Shown: piece by piece, positions 48,525-57,632 of the stretch | How positions within the stretch are numbered: position 1 is the first letter of the stretch | Layout of the letters: each line of letters starts with the position of its first letter | Translations under genes and position numbers: made by a program | Source: DTU052 sp050951725 | Lineage (GTDB): Bacteria; Bacillota; Syntrophomonadia; Syntrophomonadales; DTU052 | Assembly: GCA_050951725.1 (NCBI GenBank) | Contig: JBMNJO010000001.1 | Location: 496,001-560,000, forward strand | Reading direction: 5' to 3' | Length of the DNA: 64,000 nucleotides | The notes under the pieces: model-generated | The model's database searches: none | Told to the model about the DNA's origin: nothing | The model's input: only the letters and a program-made list of their open reading frames with translations

Positions 48525-50948
48525 CTACAACTCGCGGGGGACATCCTCAATAGTATAGGTCTCTATAATATCTCCTTCTTTTACATCGTTAAATCCCTCA
48601 ATACCGATTCCGCATTCGAAGTTCGTCTGAACCTCCCTGACATCATCCTTGAAACGTTTGAGGGAGGAGATTTTACCTTCATGGATAATCACCCCATCGC
48701 GCAAAACTCGAATATTGGCGTTGCGGGTGACCTTGCCCTCCACTACATAGCAACCGGCAACAACTCCTGCCTTGGGTACCTTAAAGGTGGCCCTGACCTC
48801 AGATCGGCCCTGGAATTTTTCAACGTGATCGGGCTCCAGCAGTCCGGCCATAGCTTTCTTGACATCCTCTATAGTTTCATAAATCACCCGGTAGAGCCTG
48901 ATCTCAATTTCTTCTTCCTCGGCATACTTGCGGGCCTTGGATTCTGGTCTGACATTGAAGCCAATTATGATGGCTTTGGAGGCTGAAGCCAGCATAACGT
49001 CACTCTCGTTTACGGCTCCCACCCCGGTGTGAATGACACTGACCTTGACCTCGTCGGTGGATAAACGGTCCAGGGATTGGGTGAGAGCTTCGACTGACCC
49101 CTGAACATCACCCTTGACAATCAGGTTCAGTTCCTTGACTTCACCCTCTTGAATCTGTTTGAAGAAATCATCCAATGATACCTTACTGGTTTTGTTCTGC
49201 TCCTCTCGTTTCTTTTCACTTATACGCAGGGAGCTTACCTGGCGGGCAACTTTTTCATCAACTGCCCGGAATATATCTCCTGCCATAGGAACATCGGTTA
49301 TTCCCAGTACCTCAACCGGGGTAGAGGGTCCGGCTTCGTTGATCCGGTTCCCGGTAGCATCTACCATGGCCCTTACTTTGCCATAGGTGGTCCCGCAAAT
49401 CAGACTGTCGCCAACCCTTAAGGTCCCCTTCTGGACCAGAACGGTAGCTACGGGACCTCGACCCTTATCCAGCTGTCCTTCAATAACTACCCCTTCGGCG
49501 GCACGATCGGGGTCAGCTTTTAATTCTCGCATTTCCGCCACCAGAAGAATCATTTCCAGGAGCAGGTCGATCCCGTCCCGACTCTTGGCCGATACCGGAA
49601 CAAAGATGGTATCTCCACCCCATTCCTCGGGAATCAACTGGTGCTCGGACAATTGCTGTTTAACCCGGTCGGGATTGGCGCTTTCCTTGTCGATCTTGTT
49701 GACTGCAACCACAATTGGGACATGAGCGGCTTTGGAGTGATTAATGGCTTCAACGGTCTGGGGCATAACACCATCATCAGCGGCTACTACCAGGACTGCT
49801 ATATCAGTTGCCTGGGCACCTCTGGACCTCATGGCCGTAAACGCTTCATGGCCCGGGGTGTCAATGAAAGTTATCTTTTCATCCCGGACTATAACCTGGT
49901 AAGCACCAATATGCTGGGTGATGCCGCCCGCTTCTTTGGCTACCACGTTTGTTTGGCGAATAGCATCCAGGAGGGAGGTTTTCCCATGATCAACATGACC
50001 CATAACCGTGACTACCGGCGGTCTGGGCTTCATTTTGCTTTCGTCGTCTTCGAGTTCCTCCAGGATCATCTCTTCGGCAGTCTTTTGTCTCTCTACCCGG
50101 ACGTTAAATTCAGAGGCTATCAATTCGGCCACATCGAACTCTATGGTGTTGTTCAACGATGCATTTATGTTTAACAGCATCAGTCGCTTAATTATTTCGG
50201 CTGGACTCTTGACCAGTTTTGCTGCTAATTCTCTAACAGTAATTGTATCTTCTATCATTATCATTTCTGGTGTAACTTCCTGTTTCTGTTCAGGTTTCCT
50301 GCCCTTTTTCTTGGGTTTGCCGCGGGTAGGTTTGGGAGCCTTAGGTCCCCCAAACGTTTTCACACGAAAATCGTTTTTGGGCTGCTGCTTTGCGGCTTGA
50401 TTCCCGGAAGGCTGGTCCTTCGCTGCTTTGTTGGTTTTTTGCGGAACCTCTGCCGTCTTCTCTGCGGGTTTTTCTCCAGCCTTGGGCTGCGATTTCTTTG
50501 GCGGCATTGTCGGCTGTGTTTTCCTGGGCTGAGAAACCGTACTGCGCCCAGGGGTCCTGGCTTCTGATCGTGCCGGTGGTCCTGACGGTACTGAAGTTTT
50601 TAATTCAGCTCGTGCCGTTGGTGCCGGCCGTGCTGGCGTTTTTGATTCAGTTCGTGCCGTTGGTGCCGGCCGTGCTGGCGTTTTTGATTCTGCCCGTGGT
50701 TTTTGGGTCTTTTCTACCGGTTGAGGTTCTGCAGGCTTAATCTCCTTGGGCTTGGTCTTAGGCACCTCGACCTTTTTTGTCTGCTCATCAGGTTCGCGCA
50801 GCTTTCGCTTAACCCATTCTCCCTGCTGGTCTTCCATGGTACTCATGTGATTCTTCACATCTATGCCCAGCTCTTTAATGATCTTGACTAAATCCTTGCT
50901 CGGGATATTGAGTTCTTTGGCAAGCTCGTGAACTCTTATTTTTGCCAT
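48525..50948 (-). CDS. infB: Translation initiation factor IF-2
   Basis: IF-2 is the GTPase that places initiator tRNA on the ribosome. The 807-residue protein has an N-terminal IF2_N domain (IRVHELAKELNIPSKDLVKI), a long Lys/Pro/Ala-rich linker with a tandem repeat, a second IF2_N domain, and the G domain with G1 GHVDHGKTS, G3 DTPGH and G4 NKID, followed by domains II-IV. It overlaps ylxQ by 13 bases. Confidence 0.97.
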   Translation of the reverse strand: MAKIRVHELAKELNIPSKDLVKIIKELGIDVKNHMSTMEDQQGEWVKRKLREPDEQTKKVEVPKTKPKEIKPAEPQPVEKTQKPRAESKTPARPAPTARTESKTPARPAPTARAELKTSVPSGPPARSEARTPGRSTVSQPRKTQPTMPPKKSQPKAGEKPAEKTAEVPQKTNKAAKDQPSGNQAAKQQPKNDFRVKTFGGPKAPKPTRGKPKKKGRKPEQKQEVTPEMIMIEDTITVRELAAKLVKSPAEIIKRLMLLNINASLNNTIEFDVAELIASEFNVRVERQKTAEEMILEELEDDESKMKPRPPVVTVMGHVDHGKTSLLDAIRQTNVVAKEAGGITQHIGAYQVIVRDEKITFIDTPGHEAFTAMRSRGAQATDIAVLVVAADDGVMPQTVEAINHSKAAHVPIVVAVNKIDKESANPDRVKQQLSEHQLIPEEWGGDTIFVPVSAKSRDGIDLLLEMILLVAEMRELKADPDRAAEGVVIEGQLDKGRGPVATVLVQKGTLRVGDSLICGTTYGKVRAMVDATGNRINEAGPSTPVEVLGITDVPMAGDIFRAVDEKVARQVSSLRISEKKREEQNKTSKVSLDDFFKQIQEGEVKELNLIVKGDVQGSVEALTQSLDRLSTDEVKVSVIHTGVGAVNESDVMLASASKAIIIGFNVRPESKARKYAEEEEIEIRLYRVIYETIEDVKKAMAGLLEPDHVEKFQGRSEVRATFKVPKAGVVAGCYVVEGKVTRNANIRVLRDGVIIHEGKISSLKRFKDDVREVQTNFECGIGIEGFNDVKEGDIIETYTIEDVPREL
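50598..50690. repeat. 42-bp tandem repeat inside infB
   Basis: Two nearly identical 42-base units (phase positions 50611 and 50653) encode the 14-residue repeat KTPARPAPTARTES in the disordered linker of IF-2, with a third more diverged unit at one end. It is an in-frame expansion within low-complexity sequence. Confidence 0.8.
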
Positions 50949-51286
50949 TCGACCACCCCCATATCATTAGCTTCATCAGCCTGCAATTCATCCAACACCT
51001 TCAATATGGCTTGGGCAAAACCCCGGTCGTTTATAGTCAAGGCCACCCGGTAGGCTTTCCCAACGTGAGCCCCCAGACGATACTTGTCACCAAGTATCAG
51101 CCATGGCATGCCACGTTTCCGGCAGGATGTAACCAGTTCATCTCTGGTTTTTTCAGAGATATCGCGGCTCATGATCAAAAGAAAAGCTCTTCTCCGCAGC
51201 AGACTGCTCTTTGCCGCCATACTCCCTGAAGAAACCTGACCTGCCTTACAGGCTAATCCTATTAATTGGTAAATGTTTTTCTTCAA
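50936..51286 (-). CDS. ylxQ: L7Ae-family RNA-binding protein YlxQ
   Basis: This 116-residue protein of the L7Ae/L30e family starts IYQLIGLACKAGQVSSGSMA and has the core LLIMSRDISEKTRDELVTSC. YlxQ binds kink-turn RNA in B. subtilis; its targets are not well defined. It lies between ylxR and infB, overlapping both (four and 13 bases). Confidence 0.9.
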   Translation of the reverse strand: MKKNIYQLIGLACKAGQVSSGSMAAKSSLLRRRAFLLIMSRDISEKTRDELVTSCRKRGMPWLILGDKYRLGAHVGKAYRVALTINDRGFAQAILKVLDELQADEANDMGVVEWQK

Positions 51287-51552
51287 TCTATCACCAGTTC
51301 TTTCCTGAGTCTTAGGATTATATCTTCGGGTATCTCCCTTTCCAATGCCTTTTGCAGACGTTTGCCTTTAACGGCGCTGTTAAAGCACTGGGCATCTGGA
51401 CATACATAAGCGCCTCTTCCTGATTTCTTACCAGTCGGGTCTATCAGAATAGTATCATCAGGAGTCCTGACAATCCTTATGAGTTCTTTCTTGTTTTTCA
51501 TCTCCCGACAGCCTACACACATGCGCTGCGGTATTTTACGGACTTTGGCCAA
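51283..51552 (-). CDS. ylxR: YlxR family protein
   Basis: This 89-residue protein has the YlxR (DUF448) pattern: IPQRMCVGCREMKNKKELIR, DPTGKKSGRGAYVCPDAQCF and a helical end. YlxR is a small RNA-binding protein reported to modulate RNase P and transcription. The motif GRGAYVC is intact. It lies two bases after nusA. Confidence 0.93.
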   Translation of the reverse strand: MAKVRKIPQRMCVGCREMKNKKELIRIVRTPDDTILIDPTGKKSGRGAYVCPDAQCFNSAVKGKRLQKALEREIPEDIILRLRKELVID

Positions 51553-51554
51553 GC

Positions 51555-52601
51555 TTATTCTTCCTCCTTGAAAGCCTGGGACTCACTCTTGATATCAATT
51601 TTCCATCCCGTTAACTTGGCAGCTAATCTCGCATTCTGGCCTTCTTTTCCTATAGCCAGTGAGAGTTGATGGTCCGGGACCACAACCCGTGAGGTCTTCT
51701 CCGTTTCGTTTATCTCTACCTGCAGAACCTTGGAAGGACTCAAGGCATTACCAATGTAAACAGCCATGTCCTGACTCCATTTTATTATGTCGATCTTTTC
51801 TCCGTTAAGTTCACGCACAATATTCTGCACCCTCATGCCCCGGTGGCCTACACAGGCTCCAACGGGATCTATCTTGTCATCCCGCGATATGACAGCAATC
51901 TTGGAACGATAGCCGGCTTCACGGGCAATCGATTTGATCTCAACCAGACCTTCAAAGATCTCGGGTACCTCCAATTCAAACAACCGGCGCAGAAAGTAAG
52001 GATGCGAGCGCGATACCGTTATCTGCGGCCCCTTGGCTGATTTCTTGACCTCTGAGATGTAACACTTAATCCGCTGGCCCTGAGCAAAGGTCTCTCCCGG
52101 GATCTGGTCCTGGGGGAGCATAATCGCTTCGGTAGGACCCAGATTAATTATTATCACCCTTTGTTCCGTGCGCTGCACGGTTCCGGCCACAATCTCACCT
52201 TCGCGGCTGGAATACTCGTCAAATATGACATTTCTCTCCGCTTCCCGCAGCCTCTGAATAACAACCTGCTTGGCGGTCTGAGCAGCTATGCGTCCAAAGT
52301 TGCTTGGGGTTACCTCAATCTCAATCTCATCACCAACCTGGGCCTCACTGTTGATCACCAGGGCTTCGTCAAGGTTAATCTCAGTTTTATCATCTGTTAC
52401 TTCATCGGTCACTGTCTTGCGTGCGTATACCTTGACATCACCGGTTTCCGAATTCATCTGCACTTCAACATTCTGATTTGATCCAAAGTTCTTTTTGTAG
52501 GCAGTCTTTAAAGCCGACTCTATAGCATCAATCAGAACCTCTTTAGGGATTCCCCGTTCTTTCTCTAATTCAACCAAAGCCTGAATTAACTCACCAGACA
52601 T
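51555..52601 (-). CDS. nusA: Transcription termination/antitermination factor NusA
   Basis: NusA binds RNA polymerase and nascent RNA and controls pausing and termination. The 348-residue protein has the N-terminal polymerase-binding domain (LVELEKERGIPKEVLIDAIE), an S1 domain (REGEIVAGTVQRTEQRVIII) and two KH domains (KIDPVGACVGHRGMRVQNIV; LAIGKEGQNARLAAKLTGWK). It has the short Firmicutes form without C-terminal acidic repeats. It is second in the rimP operon. Confidence 0.96.
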   Translation of the reverse strand: MSGELIQALVELEKERGIPKEVLIDAIESALKTAYKKNFGSNQNVEVQMNSETGDVKVYARKTVTDEVTDDKTEINLDEALVINSEAQVGDEIEIEVTPSNFGRIAAQTAKQVVIQRLREAERNVIFDEYSSREGEIVAGTVQRTEQRVIIINLGPTEAIMLPQDQIPGETFAQGQRIKCYISEVKKSAKGPQITVSRSHPYFLRRLFELEVPEIFEGLVEIKSIAREAGYRSKIAVISRDDKIDPVGACVGHRGMRVQNIVRELNGEKIDIIKWSQDMAVYIGNALSPSKVLQVEINETEKTSRVVVPDHQLSLAIGKEGQNARLAAKLTGWKIDIKSESQAFKEEE

Positions 52602-52658
52602 GGCCTAACGCCTCCTCTATAATTCTTGACACTAAACGAATCGGGCAGCATCCCACCT

Positions 52659-53120
52659 TTACAATTCTACCACCAATCTGACCTGTTTAGCGTTATCCCT
52701 AGGAATAAATACCGTTTTTCCTTCAATCTCCAGTACGATATTATTGTCCTGGATTCCCTTAAGGGTTCCCTTGAAATTCTTTTGGCCTTCCATGGCTTCG
52801 TAGGTTTTTAGTTTAATGGTTCTGCCACTGAATCTTAAAAAATCACGATCCTTTTTTATCACCCGGTCAAGACCAGGTGATGATACTTCAAGTGTGTAGG
52901 TGTGTTTAATCAGGCCGTGTTTATCAAGGATCTCCCCTATCACACCACTTGCCTCCTGGCACCGGTTATGATCGACCCCTTCCGCATGGTCAATAAACAC
53001 TCGAAACACCCAACCACCGTGCTCTCTTTTGTATTCGATATCTACAATCTCTATTTCCAAGGCTGCGAGTGCCTGTGTGAGCAGTGGTTCGGATTTCGTT
53101 ACAACCTCCTGGTTCGTCAC
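52659..53120 (-). CDS. rimP: Ribosome maturation factor RimP
   Basis: RimP helps mature the 30S subunit. The 153-residue protein has LAALEIEIVDIEYKREHGGW, VFIDHAEGVDHNRCQEASGV and the VSSPGLDRVIKKDRDFLRFS motif, ending in the Sm-like C-terminal domain. GTG at 53120 is preferred: GGAGG lies seven bases upstream and the five codons before it form the Shine-Dalgarno itself. It is the first gene of the nusA-infB operon. Confidence 0.93.
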   Translation of the reverse strand: MTNQEVVTKSEPLLTQALAALEIEIVDIEYKREHGGWVFRVFIDHAEGVDHNRCQEASGVIGEILDKHGLIKHTYTLEVSSPGLDRVIKKDRDFLRFSGRTIKLKTYEAMEGQKNFKGTLKGIQDNNIVLEIEGKTVFIPRDNAKQVRLVVEL

Positions 53121-53149
53121 TCCTGCACCTCCCACCTGTTTATAACAGA

Positions 53150-53173
53150 AAGAGTGGGTTTCAACCCACTCTT
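53150..53173 (-). promoter_or_regulatory. Strong hairpin in the rimP-nusA operon leader
   Basis: Eleven bases (53150-53160) pair perfectly with 53163-53173. It lies between the predicted promoter and the rimP RBS. On the minus strand CTCTTTCTGTTAT follows, so it may be a leaky terminator or pause site through which NusA regulates its own operon. Confidence 0.5.
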
Positions 53174-53204
53174 CTCGCGGAAATATTTATGCGACAACAA
53201 TTGG

Positions 53205-53233
53205 AGTATACCACATAGCCGTAATGCATTCAA
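53205..53233 (-). promoter_or_regulatory. Sigma-A promoter of the rimP-nusA-infB operon
   Basis: The minus strand reads TTGAAT (53233-53228), 17 bases, then TATACT (53210-53205), preceded by TG. This is among the best housekeeping promoters in the window and separates polC from the operon below it. Confidence 0.7.
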
Positions 53234-53313
53234 CCCTGCCCCTTACTAATGATTATCGGGTTTTTAGTTGAATTTTAGACAGGTTGAATAAATATTTTAT
53301 CCTTGCCGGTGTT

Positions 53314-56300
53314 TCATGCAAACAGACTGAGTTGATCGGTAGGTGGCAGATCCTTTAAACACCCACTCTTCTCCAGTATATCCATAACGGTTTTATTCAC
53401 CCGTCCCCGGCGTTGCAGATCTTCCAGCGATGTAAAGCTTCCATCGCCCCGACCCTCTACCAGATTATGAGCTGCGGCCAATCCCACACCAGGCAGGGCA
53501 GAGAATGGTACCAGAAGTCCGTCAGGTACAATCACAAAGCGGCTGGCATCAGATCGGTAAAGGTCTACCGGATAAAACCGGTATCCCCGGACCCACATCT
53601 CCAGGGCCACCTCCAATACCGGGATCAGGTTTTTATCCTTGGTCGGGGCCTGCTGCCCCATGGCTTCTATTTCTTCCAACCTCTGTCTTACCGCATCAGG
53701 CCCGATCATAATCACCTCGTCAAAGTCCTGGGCGCGGATTGAAAAATAGCTGGAGTAGAAGGCCAACGGATAATAGACCTTGTAATAGGCTATGCGGTAA
53801 GCCATCATTACATAGGCCACAGCATGCGCCTTGGGGAACATGTACTCAATCCGGTTGCAGGAGTCTATATACCACTGGGGTACGTTATTGGCTTTCATGG
53901 CTTCGACCTCGTCCCCGGAAAGGCCTTTGCCCTTGCGGACTTTTTCCATGATCTTGAAGGAATCCTTCTTGCCCAGACCTTTCTGGATCAGGTAGATCAT
54001 GATGTCATCCCGGGTGGCGATCACCTCACCCAGGCCGGCAGTTTTGTTCTTAATCAGATCCTGGGCATTGTTCAACCATACATTGGTACCATGGGACAGC
54101 CCGCTTATCCGGATAAGTTCCGAAAAAGTCCGGGGGCGGGTGACTTCGAGCATCTGCCGGACAAACCTGGTATTAAACTCAGGGATCCCATAGGTCCCCA
54201 CCTGGGACCTGATATCCTCAGGTTTTACCCCCAAAGATTCCACCCCGGAAAACAGTCCCATGGTCATTGGCTCGTCCAGGCTTACCTGGGTGGCTTTGAA
54301 TCCGGTTAAATCCTCTAACGACTTGATCATCGTTGGGTCATCATGACCCAGTACATCCAGCTTGACCAGGGCCCCGCTGAGGGCCTCGTACTCAAAATGG
54401 GTGGTTGTGACCCCGGATTTCATATCATCGGCGGGGTGTTGTACAGGGGTAAACTGGTGCACATTCATATGTCCGGGTATAATCATCAGCCCGCCCGGAT
54501 GCTGTCCGGTAGTTCGCTTTACCCCGGTAATCCCGCGCACCAGTCGATCAATCTCCGCCCGGCGGAACCTGAGTCCCATCTCTTCTTCGTATTTTTTTAC
54601 AAAACCGTAAGCGGTCTTTTCAGCGATCGTCGAAATAGTGCCGGCTCGGAAAACGTGGTCTTTGCCGAATAGTTCCTCCACAAACTGGTGCGCCCGGCTC
54701 TGGTAGTCGCCGGAGAAGTTGAGGTCGATATCAGGGACCTTGTCCCCCTCGAAACCTAAAAAGGTCTCAAACGGTATGTCAAACCCGTCCCGCTGCATCT
54801 CCTGTCCACATTCGGGACAGATGGCCCGGGGGAGATCCACTCCACTGTGTACCGAACCATCCTCTACAAACCGGGAAAAGCCGCAGCGGCACCGGTAATG
54901 AGGCACCAAGGGGTTTACTTCTGTAATCCCGGTCAGGAAAGCAGTCAGTGATGAACCCACCGATCCGCGGGATCCCACCAGGTAACCGTCACTATTTGAT
55001 TTCTTAACCAGTTCATGGGCAATCAGGTACAGCTCACTGAACCCGTGCTTCGTTATGGAGTGGAGTTCGCGGGTAAGCCGTTCCTCGACCAGGGAGGGCA
55101 GCGGCTCTTTATACAGGGCCCGGGCTGTTTCCCAGGCCATGCTGGTCAATCTTTCTGCAGCACCCTCCATCATGGGCGCAAAATACCCGTCTGGAACTGG
55201 TCTCAACTCCTGGCATCGATCAGCGATGGCATTCGGGTTGGTAACCACCACCTCCCAGGCCAGGTCTTCTCCCAGGTAACTGAACTCGGAGAGCATCTCC
55301 TCAGTGGTACGATAAAAGAGCGGTGCTTGGTTCTCGGCGTCAGTAAAACCCTTCCCTGCCTGTATTATGCGGCGAAAGGTGTCATGCTCCGGATCCAGGA
55401 AATGAACATCACCAGTGGCCACCACCGGCTTCTTCAGAATCCTTCCCAGTTCCAGAACCCGCCGATTGATGCTGATAAGGTCCTGACGGTTACCCATAAT
55501 ACCATCCCGCACCAGAAACTCATTGTTGCCCAGGGGCTGAATCTCAAGATAGTCGTAAAATCCGGCCATCTGCAGCAGCTCTGCCTGATCCTTACCCTCA
55601 ACTATGCTTCTGATGATTTCTCCGCTCTCACAGGCACTCCCGACCAATATTCCCTCTCTTAAGGCCAGCAATTCGGACCGCAGTATCCGGGGGGTCCGAT
55701 AGAAGTTGTTGAGGTAAGAGCTGCTGACCAGTTTATACAGGTTGCCGAGGCCCTCCTGACTGGCTGCCAGGAGTATTATATGATAAGGGTGGTCTTGTTT
55801 GGGCTGATCAACCAAGTAGGCTTCGACCCCGTATATGACTTTGATCCCCAATTTCCTGCCCGCTTCATCAGCCTGAGGAAAGGCCTGGATTGAACCGTGG
55901 TCGGTTATGGCTACCGCTTTATGTCCGAAACTGGCAGCCCTCTTCATCAGGTCGCCCACATGAGTAAGCCCATCCATGGTACTCATCGTTGTGTGCAGGT
56001 GCAGTTCAACCCTTTTGGTCGGGGAGTTGTCGGTTCTTCCCGCCAACTCTACTGCTTCCATGTGATCAGCAAAGAGGACCAGGTCTTTCTCAAAACTGTC
56101 ATAGCGGACTCCACCCCAGACCCTGATTGTAATCCCGGTATCAAATGTATCCTCATCAAAACGCTTAACCGTTATGGAATCGGAAAAATCGGTTATATCA
56201 TAGGTGGTTACCTGTCTGCCGTCCTTTAACTGCCTTGTTTTCTTATTGAATATCAGGCCTTCGACTGCCACCCGATCCAGCCCTTCCTGCAGTTCTTTGA

Positions 56301-56913
56301 TGGGCATGGGAGGTGTATCGGTTGGCCTTCCCTTTGAGCGGTTGCGGCGGGATTCTTTGTTCCGCCGTTTAAAGGGCTGGCTGGGCAGGATATTGTCTTC
56401 GGAGTTAACCTTTCTTTCCACCATACCCGGGGGTTCCTGGTGAATTTCATGCTGGGCGGATACTAGAAGTGACATCTGGTACGTCCTGAATATCCAATCC
56501 TCAATCTGGCCGCAGATATTTCTTTCTACGGCCTGCTGCCAGCTCGGGTAATCCTTAAACATAAGGACCAAGTGGTCATTTTCTATCTGGCAGGTGCACT
56601 CGTCGAGCAGAGCACGGTCACCTTCATCCAACTCGGTGATTATCTGTGACCAGTCTTTGCTTACTATCGCTGATAGGCAGGAAGCCGGGTCTTGTGGTTG
56701 GGTTATGATCTGAACCGCCTTCAGGCTGGCAACCTGGTTTAAAAGCTCTTGACTGATCGAATTAAGCCTGGCAGCCGGTACCGGTTGTTCAACTACCAGT
56801 ACCAACCTCCAGGCGTTGTCTTCCACCAAAACCGAGACCTCATGTATTAAGGCTGATTCCAGGTCCTCTTCCCCGGAACAGCCCAGGCTCTTCCACAACT
56901 CTCCTAAAAGCAA
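53314..56913 (-). CDS. polC: DNA polymerase III PolC without exonuclease domain
   Basis: PolC is the replicative polymerase of low-GC Gram-positives. This one has 1199 residues against about 1430 in B. subtilis. In order it has the N-terminal domain, an OB domain (about 215-300), the PHP domain starting HLHTTMSTMDGLTHVGDLMK near residue 304, then the catalytic palm with PDIDLNFSGD near 725, a zinc-cysteine segment (CRCGFSR and CPECGQ near 680-700), and fingers, ending with a helix-hairpin-helix. The 3'-5' exonuclease (VFDVETTGL-type) that normally interrupts the PHP domain after IYGVEAYLVD (about 360-370) is missing; PHP sequence (HPYHIILLAASQEGLGNLYK) continues directly. Reading frame and flanks are intact. 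Confidence 0.95.
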   Translation of the reverse strand: MLLGELWKSLGCSGEEDLESALIHEVSVLVEDNAWRLVLVVEQPVPAARLNSISQELLNQVASLKAVQIITQPQDPASCLSAIVSKDWSQIITELDEGDRALLDECTCQIENDHLVLMFKDYPSWQQAVERNICGQIEDWIFRTYQMSLLVSAQHEIHQEPPGMVERKVNSEDNILPSQPFKRRNKESRRNRSKGRPTDTPPMPIKELQEGLDRVAVEGLIFNKKTRQLKDGRQVTTYDITDFSDSITVKRFDEDTFDTGITIRVWGGVRYDSFEKDLVLFADHMEAVELAGRTDNSPTKRVELHLHTTMSTMDGLTHVGDLMKRAASFGHKAVAITDHGSIQAFPQADEAGRKLGIKVIYGVEAYLVDQPKQDHPYHIILLAASQEGLGNLYKLVSSSYLNNFYRTPRILRSELLALREGILVGSACESGEIIRSIVEGKDQAELLQMAGFYDYLEIQPLGNNEFLVRDGIMGNRQDLISINRRVLELGRILKKPVVATGDVHFLDPEHDTFRRIIQAGKGFTDAENQAPLFYRTTEEMLSEFSYLGEDLAWEVVVTNPNAIADRCQELRPVPDGYFAPMMEGAAERLTSMAWETARALYKEPLPSLVEERLTRELHSITKHGFSELYLIAHELVKKSNSDGYLVGSRGSVGSSLTAFLTGITEVNPLVPHYRCRCGFSRFVEDGSVHSGVDLPRAICPECGQEMQRDGFDIPFETFLGFEGDKVPDIDLNFSGDYQSRAHQFVEELFGKDHVFRAGTISTIAEKTAYGFVKKYEEEMGLRFRRAEIDRLVRGITGVKRTTGQHPGGLMIIPGHMNVHQFTPVQHPADDMKSGVTTTHFEYEALSGALVKLDVLGHDDPTMIKSLEDLTGFKATQVSLDEPMTMGLFSGVESLGVKPEDIRSQVGTYGIPEFNTRFVRQMLEVTRPRTFSELIRISGLSHGTNVWLNNAQDLIKNKTAGLGEVIATRDDIMIYLIQKGLGKKDSFKIMEKVRKGKGLSGDEVEAMKANNVPQWYIDSCNRIEYMFPKAHAVAYVMMAYRIAYYKVYYPLAFYSSYFSIRAQDFDEVIMIGPDAVRQRLEEIEAMGQQAPTKDKNLIPVLEVALEMWVRGYRFYPVDLYRSDASRFVIVPDGLLVPFSALPGVGLAAAHNLVEGRGDGSFTSLEDLQRRGRVNKTVMDILEKSGCLKDLPPTDQLSLFA

Positions 56914-56944
56914 AATAACCCTCCAACCATACTCCTACCTGTAG

Positions 56945-57610
56945 TTAATCAATTCGCTCTACATCATAGACCCCGGCCACACTCGAGAGTTTGCTGATTA
57001 CAGTACTGGCATCCAGACTCTGGGGTAAGGTAACCAGTATTTCGACCTCCATCCTCCCTTGGTCATCTGTCCGGGAGAGGTGAATGTTCTTAATTGAAAC
57101 CCCGAGATCACCCATCGCCGAACCGACCCGTCCCACCTGGCCCGGCGTATCTTCGATAATCATGGAAAAGGCCCGGTAGTCTCTCATTCCGGTTACTCGT
57201 TCTTCGAGCCTGACAAAGTAAATAAGTATGAACAGCACCAATACCGAGGTGGCGATAGCGGGCACATATAATCCGGCTCCTACCGCCAGTCCAATACAAC
57301 CCACAACCCAGATCCCGGCAGCGGTGGTCAGGCCTCTGATGGTGGCGCCCTCGCGAATGATGGTCCCGGCACCAATGAAACCTATCCCACTGACAACCTG
57401 CGCGGCAATCCGGCCCGGGTCCGCGTTAACCGTAGCCTGAAACTGGTAATACATTTCCAGAGAGACTATCATGGCCAAGGTTGAACCCATACATACCAGG
57501 GTGTAGGTGCGCAGTCCCGCTGGCCGGTTAAGACTCTCCCGTTCCAGGCCGATCATGCCTCCCAGGAGACAAGCAAGGCCCAGCTTCAAGATTATCTCGA
57601 ATTCTGACAA
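56945..57610 (-). CDS. MgtC/SapB family membrane protein with ACT-like C-terminus
   Basis: This 221-residue protein has the complete MgtC membrane domain: LGLACLLGGMIGLERESLNR, AGLRTYTLVCMGSTLAMIVS and DPGRIAAQVVSGIGFIGAGT, then GLTTAAGIWVVGCIGLAVGA. An ACT-like regulatory domain follows from about residue 145. MgtC proteins are tied to Mg2+ and ATP homeostasis in some bacteria. It is closer to the family consensus than the paralogue at 6223-6693. It lies between proS and polC in the same transcription unit. Confidence 0.88.
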   Translation of the reverse strand: MSEFEIILKLGLACLLGGMIGLERESLNRPAGLRTYTLVCMGSTLAMIVSLEMYYQFQATVNADPGRIAAQVVSGIGFIGAGTIIREGATIRGLTTAAGIWVVGCIGLAVGAGLYVPAIATSVLVLFILIYFVRLEERVTGMRDYRAFSMIIEDTPGQVGRVGSAMGDLGVSIKNIHLSRTDDQGRMEVEILVTLPQSLDASTVISKLSSVAGVYDVERID

Positions 57611-57632
57611 GACTACCCTACCCCCTTCCGAG

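Noticed and set aside
50598..50690. Tandem repeats considered as a CRISPR or other array
   Set aside because: They are two adjacent 42-bp units in frame within infB and encode a linker repeat; there are no spacers.
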